Part shown: piece by piece, positions 1-8,308 of the stretch
Layout: every line of letters starts with the position of its first letter
How positions within the stretch are numbered: the first letter of the stretch is position 1
From: an uncultured Erysipelotrichaceae bacterium
GTDB lineage: Bacteria > Bacillota_I > Bacilli_A > Erysipelotrichales > Erysipelotrichaceae
Length of the DNA stretch: 9,585 nt
Reading direction: 5' to 3'
Assembly (NCBI GenBank): GCA_944326175.1
Contig: CALVCY010000105.1
Coordinates: 1 to 9,585 of the forward strand
Notes under the pieces: model-generated
Seen by the model: only the letters and a program-made list of their open reading frames with translations
Databases searched by the model: none
Told to the model about the DNA's origin: nothing
Program-made: the position numbers and the translations under genes

Positions 1-532
1 CGGGATAACCAAAGCCGCAGGCTTTGGATACTTTATCAAAAGCTTCGCCAACGGCATCATCTTGAGTTTGACCAATGACTTGGAAGTCATAGTCTTGCTT
101 CATATAAACCAACTCACTGTTGCCACCAGATACCACTAATGCCAATAATGGAAAATTCAATCGTGTCACAAAGCAATTGGCATAAATATGACCCGCCAAA
201 TGATGGACAGCGATCAAGGGTTTGTTCCAATACCAGGATAAGGTTTTAGCAGCAATGGCACCGACATGAAGGCATCCGACCAAACCGGGTCCTTTGGTAT
301 ACGCAATCGCATCCACATCATTCATGGTGACACCACTTTTTTCAATGGCTTCACCGATCACACTGGAAATCTGTTCCACATGCAATCGTGAAGCGACTTC
401 CGGCATGACCCCACCAAAGCTTTTGTGGATATCGATTTGAGTGGATACCACATTGCTCAAGATGTTTGTTTGATCTTTGACCAAAGCCGCGGCGGTCTCA
501 TCACAGCTGGATTCTATAGCCAAAATGATCAT
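1..532 (-). CDS. tsaD: TsaD, tRNA t6A37 threonylcarbamoyltransferase subunit (N-terminal 177 residues, cut by window edge)
   Basis: TsaD transfers the threonylcarbamoyl group from threonylcarbamoyl-AMP to A37 of ANN-decoding tRNAs, working with TsaB and TsaE in the cytoplasm. The translation opens with MIILAIESSCDET, the typical ASKHA-fold start, and continues with MPEVASRLH, the KGPGLVG loop at about residues 80-86 and HHLAGH. The last gives H111 and H115, the usual pair of metal-binding histidines. The loop that usually reads SGGHT reads SGGNS here (N138), a mild variant. The C-terminal half, including the distal metal-binding Asp, lies beyond base 1. The start ATG at 532 overlaps the rimI stop as ATGA and has AAAGGAG 8 nt upstream (541-547), so translation is probably coupled to rimI. 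Identification is secure; completeness cannot be judged. Confidence 0.96.
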   Translation of the reverse strand, partial: MIILAIESSCDETAAALVKDQTNILSNVVSTQIDIHKSFGGVMPEVASRLHVEQISSVIGEAIEKSGVTMNDVDAIAYTKGPGLVGCLHVGAIAAKTLSWYWNKPLIAVHHLAGHIYANCFVTRLNFPLLALVVSGGNSELVYMKQDYDFQVIGQTQDDAVGEAFDKVSKACGFGYP

Positions 533-975
533 GGGAGCATCTCCTTTCTCATGATAACGGCATCATCTCCGGTTTTATAGTAATTCCGACGGATGCCGAT
601 GTTTTTGAAATTCAGTTTAGTATACAGTTTGATCGCTGCACTGTTGGTCGCGGAAACCTCAAGGAAAACTTCAGAAACCTTTTCATCTTTAAGATGATCG
701 ATCACATCGTGCAACAATGCAGTGGCCACACCCATGCGACGGTATTGGGGTTTGACCAATAATGTTTGGATATCGGCTTGATCACAAAGTAGCAACGCGC
801 CACAATAACCGATGATGGAGGGGCCATCATGCGCCACTCGATAATAGGCATAGGGGTTGGTCAATTCACTTGCAAACTGATCGTGAGTCCATGCATCCAC
901 GCCAAACCCTTGCTCCAATTCCAGTATGGCCTGGATATCGTCAATGGTGGCATTTCGGATCGACACCATAGGCAT
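529..975 (-). CDS. rimI: RimI-type ribosomal protein S18-alanine N-acetyltransferase (GNAT)
   Basis: A single-domain GNAT acetyltransferase of about 148 residues, the usual RimI length. It is expected to acetylate the N-terminal alanine of ribosomal protein S18 using acetyl-CoA. The acetyl-CoA binding loop reads QYRRMGVATALL (family pattern Q/R-x-x-G-x-A/G). The C-terminal part carries LEVSATNSAAIKLY and the LNFKNIGIRRNYY segment typical of RimI. The gene sits between tsaB and tsaD, a common arrangement in Bacillota. It overlaps the tsaB end by 35 nt and the tsaD start by 4 nt. The start is ambiguous: GTG 978, ATG 975 and ATG 969 lie close together and none has a strong Shine-Dalgarno. I chose 975; 969 gives the more typical N-terminus (MVSIRNAT). 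In some bacteria the S18 substrate role of such proteins is not established. Confidence 0.92.
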   Translation of the reverse strand: MPMVSIRNATIDDIQAILELEQGFGVDAWTHDQFASELTNPYAYYRVAHDGPSIIGYCGALLLCDQADIQTLLVKPQYRRMGVATALLHDVIDHLKDEKVSEVFLEVSATNSAAIKLYTKLNFKNIGIRRNYYKTGDDAVIMRKEMLP

Positions 976-1552
976 CACTTTCTTTCAAATATAAGGGAGC
1001 CAGTTGATTGGGTTGATCCACGGAATTGGCGTAGTCCAACCAATAGGCAAAACTGGCGACAAAATCGGGATAATGATCATTTGATCCAACCAAAGATCCC
1101 TGTCCCATGACATGAGTGGTTGCACCAATCGACAACGTATCGATTGCAACAACACCCAACTGATCCCGTTTCCCATTGCGATAATGGCTCATATACACCC
1201 GCTTGGCTCGAGCATCCATGATGCAATAACCATCTTGATCGGGTTTGCCAAAATACAAATCCAATGCATTGATGGTTTTGATCTTAATCCCATCAAACAG
1301 TGCCATGGTCTTAGCAAACGTCATGGCGATGCGCAATCCCGTATAACTGCCTGGCCCTTCCGTGATCACGATCGTTTCGGTATCCTTTGGGGATAAGCAA
1401 ACAGATCGATACAGGGATTGCAACACAGGCAACAGCAATTCACTTTGCTGATGGAGCGCTGGCTTGCAATAATTTGCAATCGGATTATGGTTGGTGTCAA
1501 ACAAAACAACATTTAAATACGAAAACGATGTATCGATAGCTAATGTGACCAT
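941..1552 (-). CDS. tsaB: TsaB, tRNA t6A37 biosynthesis scaffold/dimerisation subunit
   Basis: TsaB is a catalytically inactive paralogue of TsaD that dimerises with it and is needed for t6A37 formation in bacteria. The 203-residue protein starts MVTLAIDTS, has an ALHQQSELLLP segment (about 32-42) where the family carries HSxxLLP, and the hallmark GPGSYTGLR at residues 66-74, followed by a helix rich in A, K and M. It is shorter than the roughly 230 residues seen in many homologues. The start ATG at 1552 has AGGAG 8 nt upstream (1561-1565). The gene overlaps the tsaE stop by 13 nt and its own end runs 35 nt into rimI, so the four genes form one translationally packed unit. Confidence 0.95.
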   Translation of the reverse strand: MVTLAIDTSFSYLNVVLFDTNHNPIANYCKPALHQQSELLLPVLQSLYRSVCLSPKDTETIVITEGPGSYTGLRIAMTFAKTMALFDGIKIKTINALDLYFGKPDQDGYCIMDARAKRVYMSHYRNGKRDQLGVVAIDTLSIGATTHVMGQGSLVGSNDHYPDFVASFAYWLDYANSVDQPNQLAPLYLKESDAYGVDPKCHH

Positions 1553-2004
1553 TGTTGTAACTCCTGGATCAAACGATCATAACGGGTAATAGTTGAATCA
1601 TTGAAATCAAAGGAAAGGATTCGTTGGTTCAAACCATCGTAATCGATGGTGATGGATATGGGATCGATCAAAACCATATCCGTATTTTCGCTCCATTCGA
1701 TCACCGTGATGGCATCATCCATCTGTTCCTCAAATCCAAGATCATCCAAAGAAGGGTCCAATCGATATGCATCGATATGCACGAGTTTTTTATTCCCTTT
1801 ATAGATTTTGCAAATATTGAATGTCGGCGAATTGACGGTAGCCGTGATCCCCATGCCTTTGGCGATTCCTTTGGTCAATGTGGTTTTACCGGCACCTAAA
1901 TCTCCGCTCAGTGTCAACACACAGGGAACAGGGGCAAATTGGCCGATGGTTTCACCAATGGAAACCGTTGTATCTTTTGATGGTGCGTAACATTTGAACT
2001 GCAT
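1540..2004 (-). CDS. tsaE: TsaE, tRNA t6A37 biosynthesis P-loop ATPase
   Basis: TsaE is the small ATPase that binds TsaB-TsaD and supports turnover of the t6A37-forming complex. The 154-residue protein has the Walker A motif GDLGAGKTT (residues 34-42), SPTF (59-62), HIDAYRLD (76-83) and VIEWSE (101-106), all diagnostic of the family, at the usual length. The ATG at 2004 gives the expected N-terminus, about 33 residues before the P-loop. No good Shine-Dalgarno precedes it (only AAAAGG about 15 nt away). Instead TATAAT ends 6 nt before the ATG, which suggests a leaderless mRNA (see promoter entry). It is the first gene of the tsaE-tsaB-rimI-tsaD unit and overlaps tsaB by 13 nt. Confidence 0.95.
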   Translation of the reverse strand: MQFKCYAPSKDTTVSIGETIGQFAPVPCVLTLSGDLGAGKTTLTKGIAKGMGITATVNSPTFNICKIYKGNKKLVHIDAYRLDPSLDDLGFEEQMDDAITVIEWSENTDMVLIDPISITIDYDGLNQRILSFDFNDSTITRYDRLIQELQQWSH

Positions 2005-2010
2005 GAGCCC

Positions 2011-2016
2011 ATTATA
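2011..2016 (-). promoter_or_regulatory. Candidate -10 box (TATAAT) of the tsaE operon, leaderless geometry
   Basis: The minus strand reads TATAAT followed by six bases (GGGCTC) and then the tsaE ATG. This is a perfect -10 hexamer, and initiation 6-7 nt downstream would fall on the start codon itself. No convincing TTGACA-like -35 lies 16-18 bp upstream; that slot holds the palindrome at 2033-2045. The promoter call is inference from position and sequence. Confidence 0.45.
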
Positions 2017-2032
2017 AGCCTTTTCTTCACAA

Positions 2033-2045
2033 TATCTGACAGATA
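2033..2045. repeat. Perfect 13-bp palindrome TATCTG-A-CAGATA upstream of tsaE
   Basis: Two 6-base inverted arms flank a single central base. The element lies where the -35 box of the tsaE promoter candidate would be. It could be an operator or activator site for a small dimeric regulator, or chance. It lacks a U-tract and is too short to act as a terminator. Confidence 0.4.
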
Positions 2046-2084
2046 ATGTGAAATTTTTAAGAAAAATAACATAATAGGCGAATC

Positions 2085-2114
2085 AAAAAAATCCCCTGTC
2101 CTTAGACAGGGGAT
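2085..2114 (-). terminator. Intrinsic terminator of the secreted-protein gene
   Basis: On the minus strand a perfect 10-bp stem (ATCCCCTGTC with GACAGGGGAT) closes a TAAG loop and runs straight into seven U residues (2091-2085; the first U is also the last stem base). It starts 7 nt after the TAA of the secreted-protein gene. The plus strand has no U-tract after the stem, so it is unidirectional. It separates this unit from the downstream tsa operon. Confidence 0.93.
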
Positions 2115-2121
2115 GATCAGA

Positions 2122-2652
2122 TTATTCGTTAACGGTGGTTTCTACCGGTATCTCGACAGGGATATCCAATTGTTCCACATCGATATCAAATGATTTATAG
2201 CACCATAATTTGCTACCCGTGGAACCCGAACGTTGGAATTTGATATCCACCGTTGCCACCAGATGATCATCGGACTGATCATGGCTAAATTCCACATCTT
2301 CCAATGAAACCGTGATCGCACTGGGTGCATCGATCATAACTGTAAAATCGCTTTCGTCATATTCCGCATCAAAACGGGTATATAGCACGTTGCCACCTTC
2401 ATCTTTATATGCGGTGTCTTCATCGGGAATCAATTCCCAATTGCCACGTACATGAACGTTGATCGTATAAGTTTCGGACCCATAAGTCAGATCCACATTG
2501 CTGGAAAGATCAGTATTATAAACTCTGACCTGTTCTCCCTCATCATTGAGCGTGATCGGCGTCGTATCTGTGGTTTCCAATGCATATAATGGTGTAACCA
2601 TCAACATGGAAAAGGTCAAAGCAGCAGTTACAGTTTTACAATTCATTTTCAT
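2122..2652 (-). CDS. Small acidic secreted protein of unknown function
   Basis: I do not recognise this family. The translation has a Sec-type signal peptide: a short lysine-containing N-region, a hydrophobic core (ALTFSMLMV) and a likely cut after PLYA, leaving a mature chain of about 152 residues beginning LETTD. No lipobox, LPxTG motif or C-terminal membrane segment is visible, so it should be released or bound to the surface non-covalently. By my count the mature chain holds 34 Asp/Glu against 8 Lys/Arg, so it is strongly acidic. Alternating hydrophobic and polar residues suggest a beta-sandwich (inference). It ends in a Pro-Val-Glu-rich tail (IPVEIPVE). Only one cysteine is in the mature part (LWCYKS). 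Start: ATG 2652 is given; GTG 2655 is possible, and ATG 2646 has GGTGAT well placed before it. It has its own promoter and terminator, unlike its neighbours. Confidence 0.8.
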   Translation of the reverse strand: MKMNCKTVTAALTFSMLMVTPLYALETTDTTPITLNDEGEQVRVYNTDLSSNVDLTYGSETYTINVHVRGNWELIPDEDTAYKDEGGNVLYTRFDAEYDESDFTVMIDAPSAITVSLEDVEFSHDQSDDHLVATVDIKFQRSGSTGSKLWCYKSFDIDVEQLDIPVEIPVETTVNE

Positions 2653-2677
2653 CACCGAGTTCTATTAAACCACAGAA

Positions 2678-2705
2678 ATAATAATTGAAACCACCCTTTT
2701 GTTAA
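2678..2705 (-). promoter_or_regulatory. Sigma-70-type promoter of the secreted-protein gene
   Basis: On the minus strand TTAACA (2705-2700, 5 of 6 to TTGACA) is followed after 16 bp by TATTAT (2683-2678, 5 of 6 to TATAAT). Initiation near 2671 would give a leader of about 20 nt before the start codon. The -35 hexamer is also the third copy of an 11-bp-spaced direct repeat (see next entry). Confidence 0.6.
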
Positions 2706-2727
2706 TCTTCACACAACTTTCGCACAA
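2700..2727 (-). promoter_or_regulatory. Three phased hexamer direct repeats, possible response-regulator operator
   Basis: The minus strand carries TTGTGC (2727-2722), TTGTGT (2716-2711) and TTAACA (2705-2700), each starting exactly 11 bp after the last. The first two copies extend as TTGTGCGAAAG and TTGTGTGAAG. Direct repeats on an 11-bp period, with the last overlapping the -35, are typical of OmpR/PhoB-family response regulators, and the third copy resembles the TT(A/T)ACA units of Bacillus PhoP boxes. Regulator identity is inference. Confidence 0.45.
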
Positions 2728-2760
2728 TTCAATGCATTCAATCCAAATATCTTAGAGCAA

Positions 2761-5700
2761 TCAAGTGGCGTCAATAGTAGATACCCCAATGGTCATTTCT
2801 TCCAATACATCCAATAAAACATTGACCGTATCCAATGAGGTAAACACGGTGACATTATTTTCGACTGCACAGCGTCGAATGGTATAACCATCCTTCGTTG
2901 TGGATAAATCATCGGTCGATAATGTATTGATGATATACGTCACATGACCTTTACGAATCGCATCCAGAATTGATTCACTGCCTTCACTGATCTTTGGCAT
3001 TGCCCGTGTCTTGATCCCATTTTTCTTCAAACAGGCAGCAGTGCCGTAAGTGGCCATGATATTGAATCCCAGATCATAGAATCGTTTTACAAGCGGCACT
3101 GCCGCCTGTTTGTCGACATCCGCCAGTGTGACTAAAACCGTTCCATAATTGACCACACGCATATTGGATGCCTGAAGTGATTTATACAATGCACGATTCA
3201 AGGACGCATCATAGCCGATGGCCTCCCCGGTACTTTTCATCTCTGGTGAAAGATACGCATCCAGTCCATGGAGTTTGGAAAAAGAGAATGTGGGTGATTT
3301 GACGTAATAACGTTGCTTCTCTGGTAAAACCATGGTGCCATAACCCTGCGCTTTCAGGGATATTCCCAACATCACTTTCGTGGCAATATTGGCCATATTG
3401 ATCCCGGTGGATTTGCTTAAAAACGGAACAGAACGACTAGAACGTGGATTGACTTCGATGATGTAGACTTTATCATGTTCATCCACGATAAACTGGATGT
3501 TGAACAGACCACAGATGCCGATGGATAAACCAAGTTTGACCGTATAATCGGCAATGGTGGTTTTAACCATTTCATTTAATCCATAGGGGGGATAGACACT
3601 CATGGAATCCCCACTATGTACACCAGTGGCTTCCACCAGTTGCATGATGCCGGGGATCAATACATCCTCACCATCACAGATGGCATCCACTTCCACTTCG
3701 ATACCATGGATATATTTATCGACCAATACGGGTTGATCGTGATCGATTTTGACCGCTGTATCGAGATAACTTTTCAATTGATCATCCGTATTGACGATCT
3801 GCATGGCATGCCCGCCCAATACATAACTTGGTCGAACCAATACCGGATAGCCGATGCGATTGGCGACAGCCAATCCATCGGCAATATTGCTCACGGCTTG
3901 ACCTAAGGGTTGAGGAATATGGCAAGATCGTACGACTTGCTCGAATACATCTCGGTTTTCGGCTTTTTCGATGGCTGAATCATCACTACCGATGATATTG
4001 ACTCCTAGTTTGGATAATCGTTTGGTCAGATTGATCGCGGTCTGACCACCCAAGGAAACAATGACACCTTTGGGTTTTTCAAGATCGATGATATTGATCA
4101 CATCTTCGATGCATAGCGGTTCAAAATATAATTTGTCGCTGATCGTATAATCCGTAGATACCGTTTCGGGATTGTTATTGATGACGATGGCTTCATAACC
4201 CGCCTGTTGGATGGCTTTGATCGCATGCACGGTGGAATAATCGAATTCCACCCCTTGACCGATACGGATGGGACCACTGCCAAGTACGATAATGGATTCT
4301 GTGGTTGAAACCACGGACTCATTTTCATTGCCATTGTATGTGGAATAAAAATACGGGATATACGCATCAAATTCTGCTGCACATGTATCGATCATCTTAT
4401 AGACCGGATAAATATGGTGCGTGCGTCGCCAATTGACAAATTCCAATTCACTTTTACCCAGCACGGATGCGATGTAGCGATCGGAAAAACCGAAAGATTT
4501 CACTTTTCTAATGGTTTGTTCATCCGGATGTTCTTTTAATTTGGTTTCTAACGATACGATGTGATGGATCTTATCCAAGAAAAATGGATCGATCCCGGTA
4601 GCAGAGTGGATCAACATCAAATCGATGCCTTTGCGAAACGCCTGGGCGATGGCAAACAAGCGTTCATCAGTGGGTGTTGTGATGAAATCCAATAGTTTGG
4701 AAGTGGTATAACCATCGAATTTGGGAAGATAGATATGATCCACACCGATTTCTAAGGATCGCACGGCTTTTAATAAGCTTTCTTCCATATTGCGGCCGAT
4801 GCTCATCACCTCACCCGTGGCTTTCATCTGAGTGGATAAGGTGTGATCCGCACGCGTGAATTTATCAAAGGGAAAACGAGCCAGTTTGCACACCACATAA
4901 TCGATGGTCGGTTCAAACGATGCCGGGGTATTGGCAATGGGGATCTCATCAAGCTGCATGCCCACAGCAATCTTGGCAGAAACCCGGGCAATGGGATAAC
5001 CGGTGGCTTTGGAAGCCAATGCACTGGATCGGGATACTCGTGGATTGACCTCGATGACGTAATAGTTGAAACTGGTTGGATCAAGAGCAAATTGGACATT
5101 GCATCCCCCTTCGATGTCCAGTTCTTTGATCAATGCCAGTGCCGCATTGCGCAATAACTGATATTCCTTGTTGCTTAATGTTTGGGTCGGGGCAACGACC
5201 ATGGAATCCCCGGTATGTACACCCACTGGATCAATGTTTTCCATGGCACAGACCACAATGGCCGTATCATTGCGATCCCGCATCACTTCATACTCGATTT
5301 CTTTGTATCCTTTGATGCTTTTTTCCACCAATACTTCATTGACCGGTGAAAGTTTTAAAGCATTTTTGCCAAGCTGTAATAATTCCTGTTTGTTTTCGGC
5401 AAACCCACCGCCCGTACCGCCTAATGTAAATGCCGGACGTAAAATCACCGGATAACCGATGGCATCGGCTTGTTCGACCATTTCATCCAAAGTAGTGGCA
5501 ACAAACGATGGCAATGTGGGTTGATGGATGCGTTGACATAATTGCTTAAACCGCAATCGATCTTCCGCTTGTTCGATCGATTCAAAATCCGTCCCTAATA
5601 TTTCACATCGGCATTCATCCAATACCCCTTTTTTGGATAATGCCATCGCCAGATTCAAACCAGTCTGACCACCAAGTGTCGGTAATATGGCATCCGGACG

Positions 5701-5943
5701 TTCTTTACGGATGATCCGGGATACGTATTCCAGGGTCAACGGTTCCATATAGACTTTATCGGCAATGGCTGTATCGGTCATGATGGTGGCCGGATTGGAA
5801 TTGATCAGGATCACCGAATACCCTTCTTCTTTCAACGCCAGGCAAGCTTGGGTGCCGGCATAGTCGAATTCAGCCGCCTGACCGATCACGATCGGGCCGC
5901 TGCCGATAACCAGTATCTTGTGGATATCTAAACGTTTTGGCAT
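2761..5943 (-). CDS. carB: Carbamoyl phosphate synthase large subunit
   Basis: CarB uses two ATP, bicarbonate and ammonia channelled from CarA to make carbamoyl phosphate. The 1060-residue protein shows the full duplicated architecture. The first synthetase half (about 1-400) has [23 protein letters not shown] at 175-180, GVHTGDS with H243, and EVNPR (298-302). An oligomerisation region (about 400-545) follows. The second half (about 550-930) starts [16 protein letters not shown], with IIEVNPR near 828-834. A C-terminal MGS-like allosteric domain (about 930-1060) has ATYGTA, the usual site of nucleotide effectors. The ATG at 5943 is chosen over an in-frame one at 5976 because AAGGAG (5952-5957) sits 8 nt upstream and [10 protein letters not shown] matches the family N-terminus. 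It overlaps carA by 16 nt. No intrinsic terminator follows its TGA. The symbol pyrAB is equally apt, given the operon. Confidence 0.97.
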   Translation of the reverse strand: MPKRLDIHKILVIGSGPIVIGQAAEFDYAGTQACLALKEEGYSVILINSNPATIMTDTAIADKVYMEPLTLEYVSRIIRKERPDAILPTLGGQTGLNLAMALSKKGVLDECRCEILGTDFESIEQAEDRLRFKQLCQRIHQPTLPSFVATTLDEMVEQADAIGYPVILRPAFTLGGTGGGFAENKQELLQLGKNALKLSPVNEVLVEKSIKGYKEIEYEVMRDRNDTAIVVCAMENIDPVGVHTGDSMVVAPTQTLSNKEYQLLRNAALALIKELDIEGGCNVQFALDPTSFNYYVIEVNPRVSRSSALASKATGYPIARVSAKIAVGMQLDEIPIANTPASFEPTIDYVVCKLARFPFDKFTRADHTLSTQMKATGEVMSIGRNMEESLLKAVRSLEIGVDHIYLPKFDGYTTSKLLDFITTPTDERLFAIAQAFRKGIDLMLIHSATGIDPFFLDKIHHIVSLETKLKEHPDEQTIRKVKSFGFSDRYIASVLGKSELEFVNWRRTHHIYPVYKMIDTCAAEFDAYIPYFYSTYNGNENESVVSTTESIIVLGSGPIRIGQGVEFDYSTVHAIKAIQQAGYEAIVINNNPETVSTDYTISDKLYFEPLCIEDVINIIDLEKPKGVIVSLGGQTAINLTKRLSKLGVNIIGSDDSAIEKAENRDVFEQVVRSCHIPQPLGQAVSNIADGLAVANRIGYPVLVRPSYVLGGHAMQIVNTDDQLKSYLDTAVKIDHDQPVLVDKYIHGIEVEVDAICDGEDVLIPGIMQLVEATGVHSGDSMSVYPPYGLNEMVKTTIADYTVKLGLSIGICGLFNIQFIVDEHDKVYIIEVNPRSSRSVPFLSKSTGINMANIATKVMLGISLKAQGYGTMVLPEKQRYYVKSPTFSFSKLHGLDAYLSPEMKSTGEAIGYDASLNRALYKSLQASNMRVVNYGTVLVTLADVDKQAAVPLVKRFYDLGFNIMATYGTAACLKKNGIKTRAMPKISEGSESILDAIRKGHVTYIINTLSTDDLSTTKDGYTIRRCAVENNVTVFTSLDTVNVLLDVLEEMTIGVSTIDAT

Positions 5944-7031
5944 GACTTTTTCTCCTTTTGATGCTGGTCCATCCATGATATGAATTGATCAAACAGATAG
6001 CCCGAATCCTCAGCACCGGGTGCCGATTCGGGGTGATACTGAACAGAAAAGAGATGGTCTTTCGCAATGGCAATGCCTTCCACGGTTTGATCAAGCAGAT
6101 TGATGTGGGTCAGTTGGATATTGGAATGAATGGTTGGATCATAGCAAACGGCATAACTGTGGTTTTGTGCCGTGATTTCGATTTTACCGGTCAAAAGGTT
6201 TTTGACCGGATGGTTGCCACCACGATGACCAAACTTGAGTTTATAGGTGGTCAAACCATTGGCTAAGGCGATCAATTGATGGCCCATGCAAATCCCAAAG
6301 ATGGGCAATTTACCTTGGATAGATCGGATCAATGCAATGGTTTGAGGGACATCCGTAGGATCTCCCGGACCATTGGAAATAAAGACACCGTCGGGACGAA
6401 GGGCTATCAATTGATCGCTGGTGATATCATAGGGAACAATGGTCACATTGCAGCCATGGGCATTGAGTTGTCGAATGATATTGGTTTTGATCCCACAATC
6501 AATGGCAACCACATTGTATTTTGGATTAGCGCAACGGGAATACCATTTCTTCTTGCAGGATACTTTGGCGATCTGATCATGGGGTATGGTATAAGCATGG
6601 ATCATCTGCATTGCAGTGGTGGTATCCATCGTTTCATCCGTGATCATCGCCAGCATCGATCCATGATCGCGGATGATGCGTGTCAGCATGCGTGTATCGA
6701 TATGGGTCAGTGCCGGGATATCGGCATCTTCCAAAACTTCCTTTAACGTCTGGGTATAACGGAAATTGGAGGGTTTGTCGTTGTATTCCGATACGATCAA
6801 GGCACTGGGTCCGATTAAACGGGATTCATAGTCTTCTTCCATCATGCCGTAATTGCCGATCAATGGATAGGTCATGATCACCATCTGATCCGTATAACTG
6901 GGATCGCTCAAGATTTCCGGATAACCGACCATCGAAGTGTTGAAGACGATTTCCGCAATGATGGATTTGGTCGAACCAAAGCCTTCGGCTTCAAATACCA
7001 TACCGTTTTCTAAAATGAGTTTACGTTGCAT
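5928..7031 (-). CDS. carA: Carbamoyl phosphate synthase small subunit (glutaminase)
   Basis: CarA hydrolyses glutamine and passes ammonia to CarB. The 367-residue protein, of normal length, has the N-terminal CPSase small domain (about 1-150, with [16 protein letters not shown]) and a class I glutamine amidotransferase domain (about 170-360). The nucleophile Cys248 lies in FGICMGHQ, the partners are His333 and Glu335 in QYHPES, and oxyanion-loop and substrate segments [16 protein letters not shown] and QNHSYAV are intact. The ATG at 7031 overlaps the pyrC stop by one base (TAATG), with GGAGG (7039-7043) 7 nt upstream, so coupling to pyrC is likely. It overlaps carB by 16 nt, which suits equimolar synthesis of the two subunits. 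The symbol pyrAA would also fit. Confidence 0.97.
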   Translation of the reverse strand: MQRKLILENGMVFEAEGFGSTKSIIAEIVFNTSMVGYPEILSDPSYTDQMVIMTYPLIGNYGMMEEDYESRLIGPSALIVSEYNDKPSNFRYTQTLKEVLEDADIPALTHIDTRMLTRIIRDHGSMLAMITDETMDTTTAMQMIHAYTIPHDQIAKVSCKKKWYSRCANPKYNVVAIDCGIKTNIIRQLNAHGCNVTIVPYDITSDQLIALRPDGVFISNGPGDPTDVPQTIALIRSIQGKLPIFGICMGHQLIALANGLTTYKLKFGHRGGNHPVKNLLTGKIEITAQNHSYAVCYDPTIHSNIQLTHINLLDQTVEGIAIAKDHLFSVQYHPESAPGAEDSGYLFDQFISWMDQHQKEKKSCQNV

Positions 7032-8308
7032 TATCCTACCTCCGGATCAAATTGAAGGATCTTCCCGTCAACAATGGTCATTATGGTCTTACCATCCACA
7101 TCCCAGTGTTCAAATGGTGTGGATCGTCCTTTCGAATAAAAGGATGAAGAATCGATCGAGGTGTGATGGTTCAGATCAAATATCGCCAGATCCGCAATGG
7201 TCCCATCCTGGATCACTCCTTTATCCAATTGAAACAATTGGGATGGAGTAGTACTCATTTTATCGATCAATTGATGCAACGTCAGGATGTTGGTTTTGAC
7301 CAAATAAGTAAAAAGCACGGGAAAGGATGTTTCCAGCCCCACGATACCCATGGCTGAACCATAAAGTCCTTTGGATTTTTCTTCCATGGTATGCGGCGCA
7401 TGATCCGTGGCGATGCAATCGATGGTACCGTCCAATAGACCGTTCAATAAAGCCTGTTGGTCTGCTTTAGACCGTAATGGTGGATTCATCTTGAATCGAC
7501 CATCATCCATATGGATATCATCTTCATTGAGCAATAGATGATGGGGTGTGACTTCGCAACTGATATTCACCCCTTCTTTTTTGGCTTTTTTGATCAACGC
7601 CACACTTTCTTTGGTGGAAACATGGCAGACATGGTAATGACAATGGGTCAGACGCGCCAGTTCGATATCCCGTTGGATCTGCGTATATTCACTGGCAGAA
7701 GAAATACCTGGGTATCCAAAGCGTAATGCGGCATGACCATCATGGACACAACCATGGGGTGTCAGTAATGCATTGGCTTCACAATGAGCGACAATGGGTT
7801 TGTTTAATGCAACGGCCATTTTCATGGCCTGTTGCATTAACGCTTCATCTTGCACGCCTACCCCATCATCACTGAATCCAACAACATGATCTTTCATGGA
7901 TCGCATATCACTTAATCGACCCATCCCCTTTTGATTGACGCTGATACTGCCATAGGGGATCACATGGATACAGGCAAAGGATTGGATCAGATCCAGCTGA
8001 AGTTTTAGGTGGTTTATATCATCGGGAACCGGATCAAGATTGGGCATGGTCATGACCGTGGTGTAACCACCATGTGCTGCAGCATAGCTACCGGTTGCAA
8101 TCGTTTCTTTGGCACAATATCCGGGTTCACGAAAGTGGACATGGGGATCGATCAATCCAGGGGCGATGGTCAAACCAGTGCAATCAATGGTTTGATCCAT
8201 TAAGGAAGACGGTGGTTGGAACCACACTCGAGCTTGATCGATCCATAGATCCATATTGCGAATTTCATTGCTCAATACGACATTCCCGTTTTTTAAATGG
8301 ATGCTCAT
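7031..8308 (-). CDS. pyrC: Dihydroorotase, class I type
   Basis: PyrC cyclises N-carbamoyl-L-aspartate to dihydroorotate, step three of UMP synthesis. The 425-residue length and motifs are those of the class I bacterial enzyme (Bacillus type), not the shorter E. coli type. Metal and catalytic motifs are all present: DPHVHFREPG (H56, H58), FSDDGVGV (D147/D148, Asp in place of carboxylated Lys as metal bridge), AHCE (H175), CHVS (H229) and ATDHAPH (D302). The substrate-binding MTMPN segment is at about 86-90. The ATG at 8308 abuts the pyrB stop (TAGATG) and has GGGAG about 10 nt upstream. It is followed with a one-base overlap by carA. Confidence 0.97.
   Translation of the reverse strand: MSIHLKNGNVVLSNEIRNMDLWIDQARVWFQPPSSLMDQTIDCTGLTIAPGLIDPHVHFREPGYCAKETIATGSYAAAHGGYTTVMTMPNLDPVPDDINHLKLQLDLIQSFACIHVIPYGSISVNQKGMGRLSDMRSMKDHVVGFSDDGVGVQDEALMQQAMKMAVALNKPIVAHCEANALLTPHGCVHDGHAALRFGYPGISSASEYTQIQRDIELARLTHCHYHVCHVSTKESVALIKKAKKEGVNISCEVTPHHLLLNEDDIHMDDGRFKMNPPLRSKADQQALLNGLLDGTIDCIATDHAPHTMEEKSKGLYGSAMGIVGLETSFPVLFTYLVKTNILTLHQLIDKMSTTPSQLFQLDKGVIQDGTIADLAIFDLNHHTSIDSSSFYSKGRSTPFEHWDVDGKTIMTIVDGKILQFDPEVG

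Noticed and set aside
2711..2740. Possible rho-independent terminator for carB around the AATGCATT palindrome and the ATTCAAT direct repeat.
   Set aside because: The palindrome is short and AT-rich and is not followed by a U-tract on the minus strand.
2761..5976. A longer carB starting at 5976.
   Set aside because: The extra 11 residues ([11 protein letters not shown]) are unlike CarB. AAGGAG is correctly spaced for ATG 5943, and the first bases are the carA C-terminus in another frame.
6276..6746. A 156-codon plus-strand ORF inside carA, and similar ones at 8444-8833 and 4843-5157.
   Set aside because: They lie antisense to well-conserved genes, have no recognisable domains or ribosome sites, and are expected shadows of the minus-strand codon pattern.
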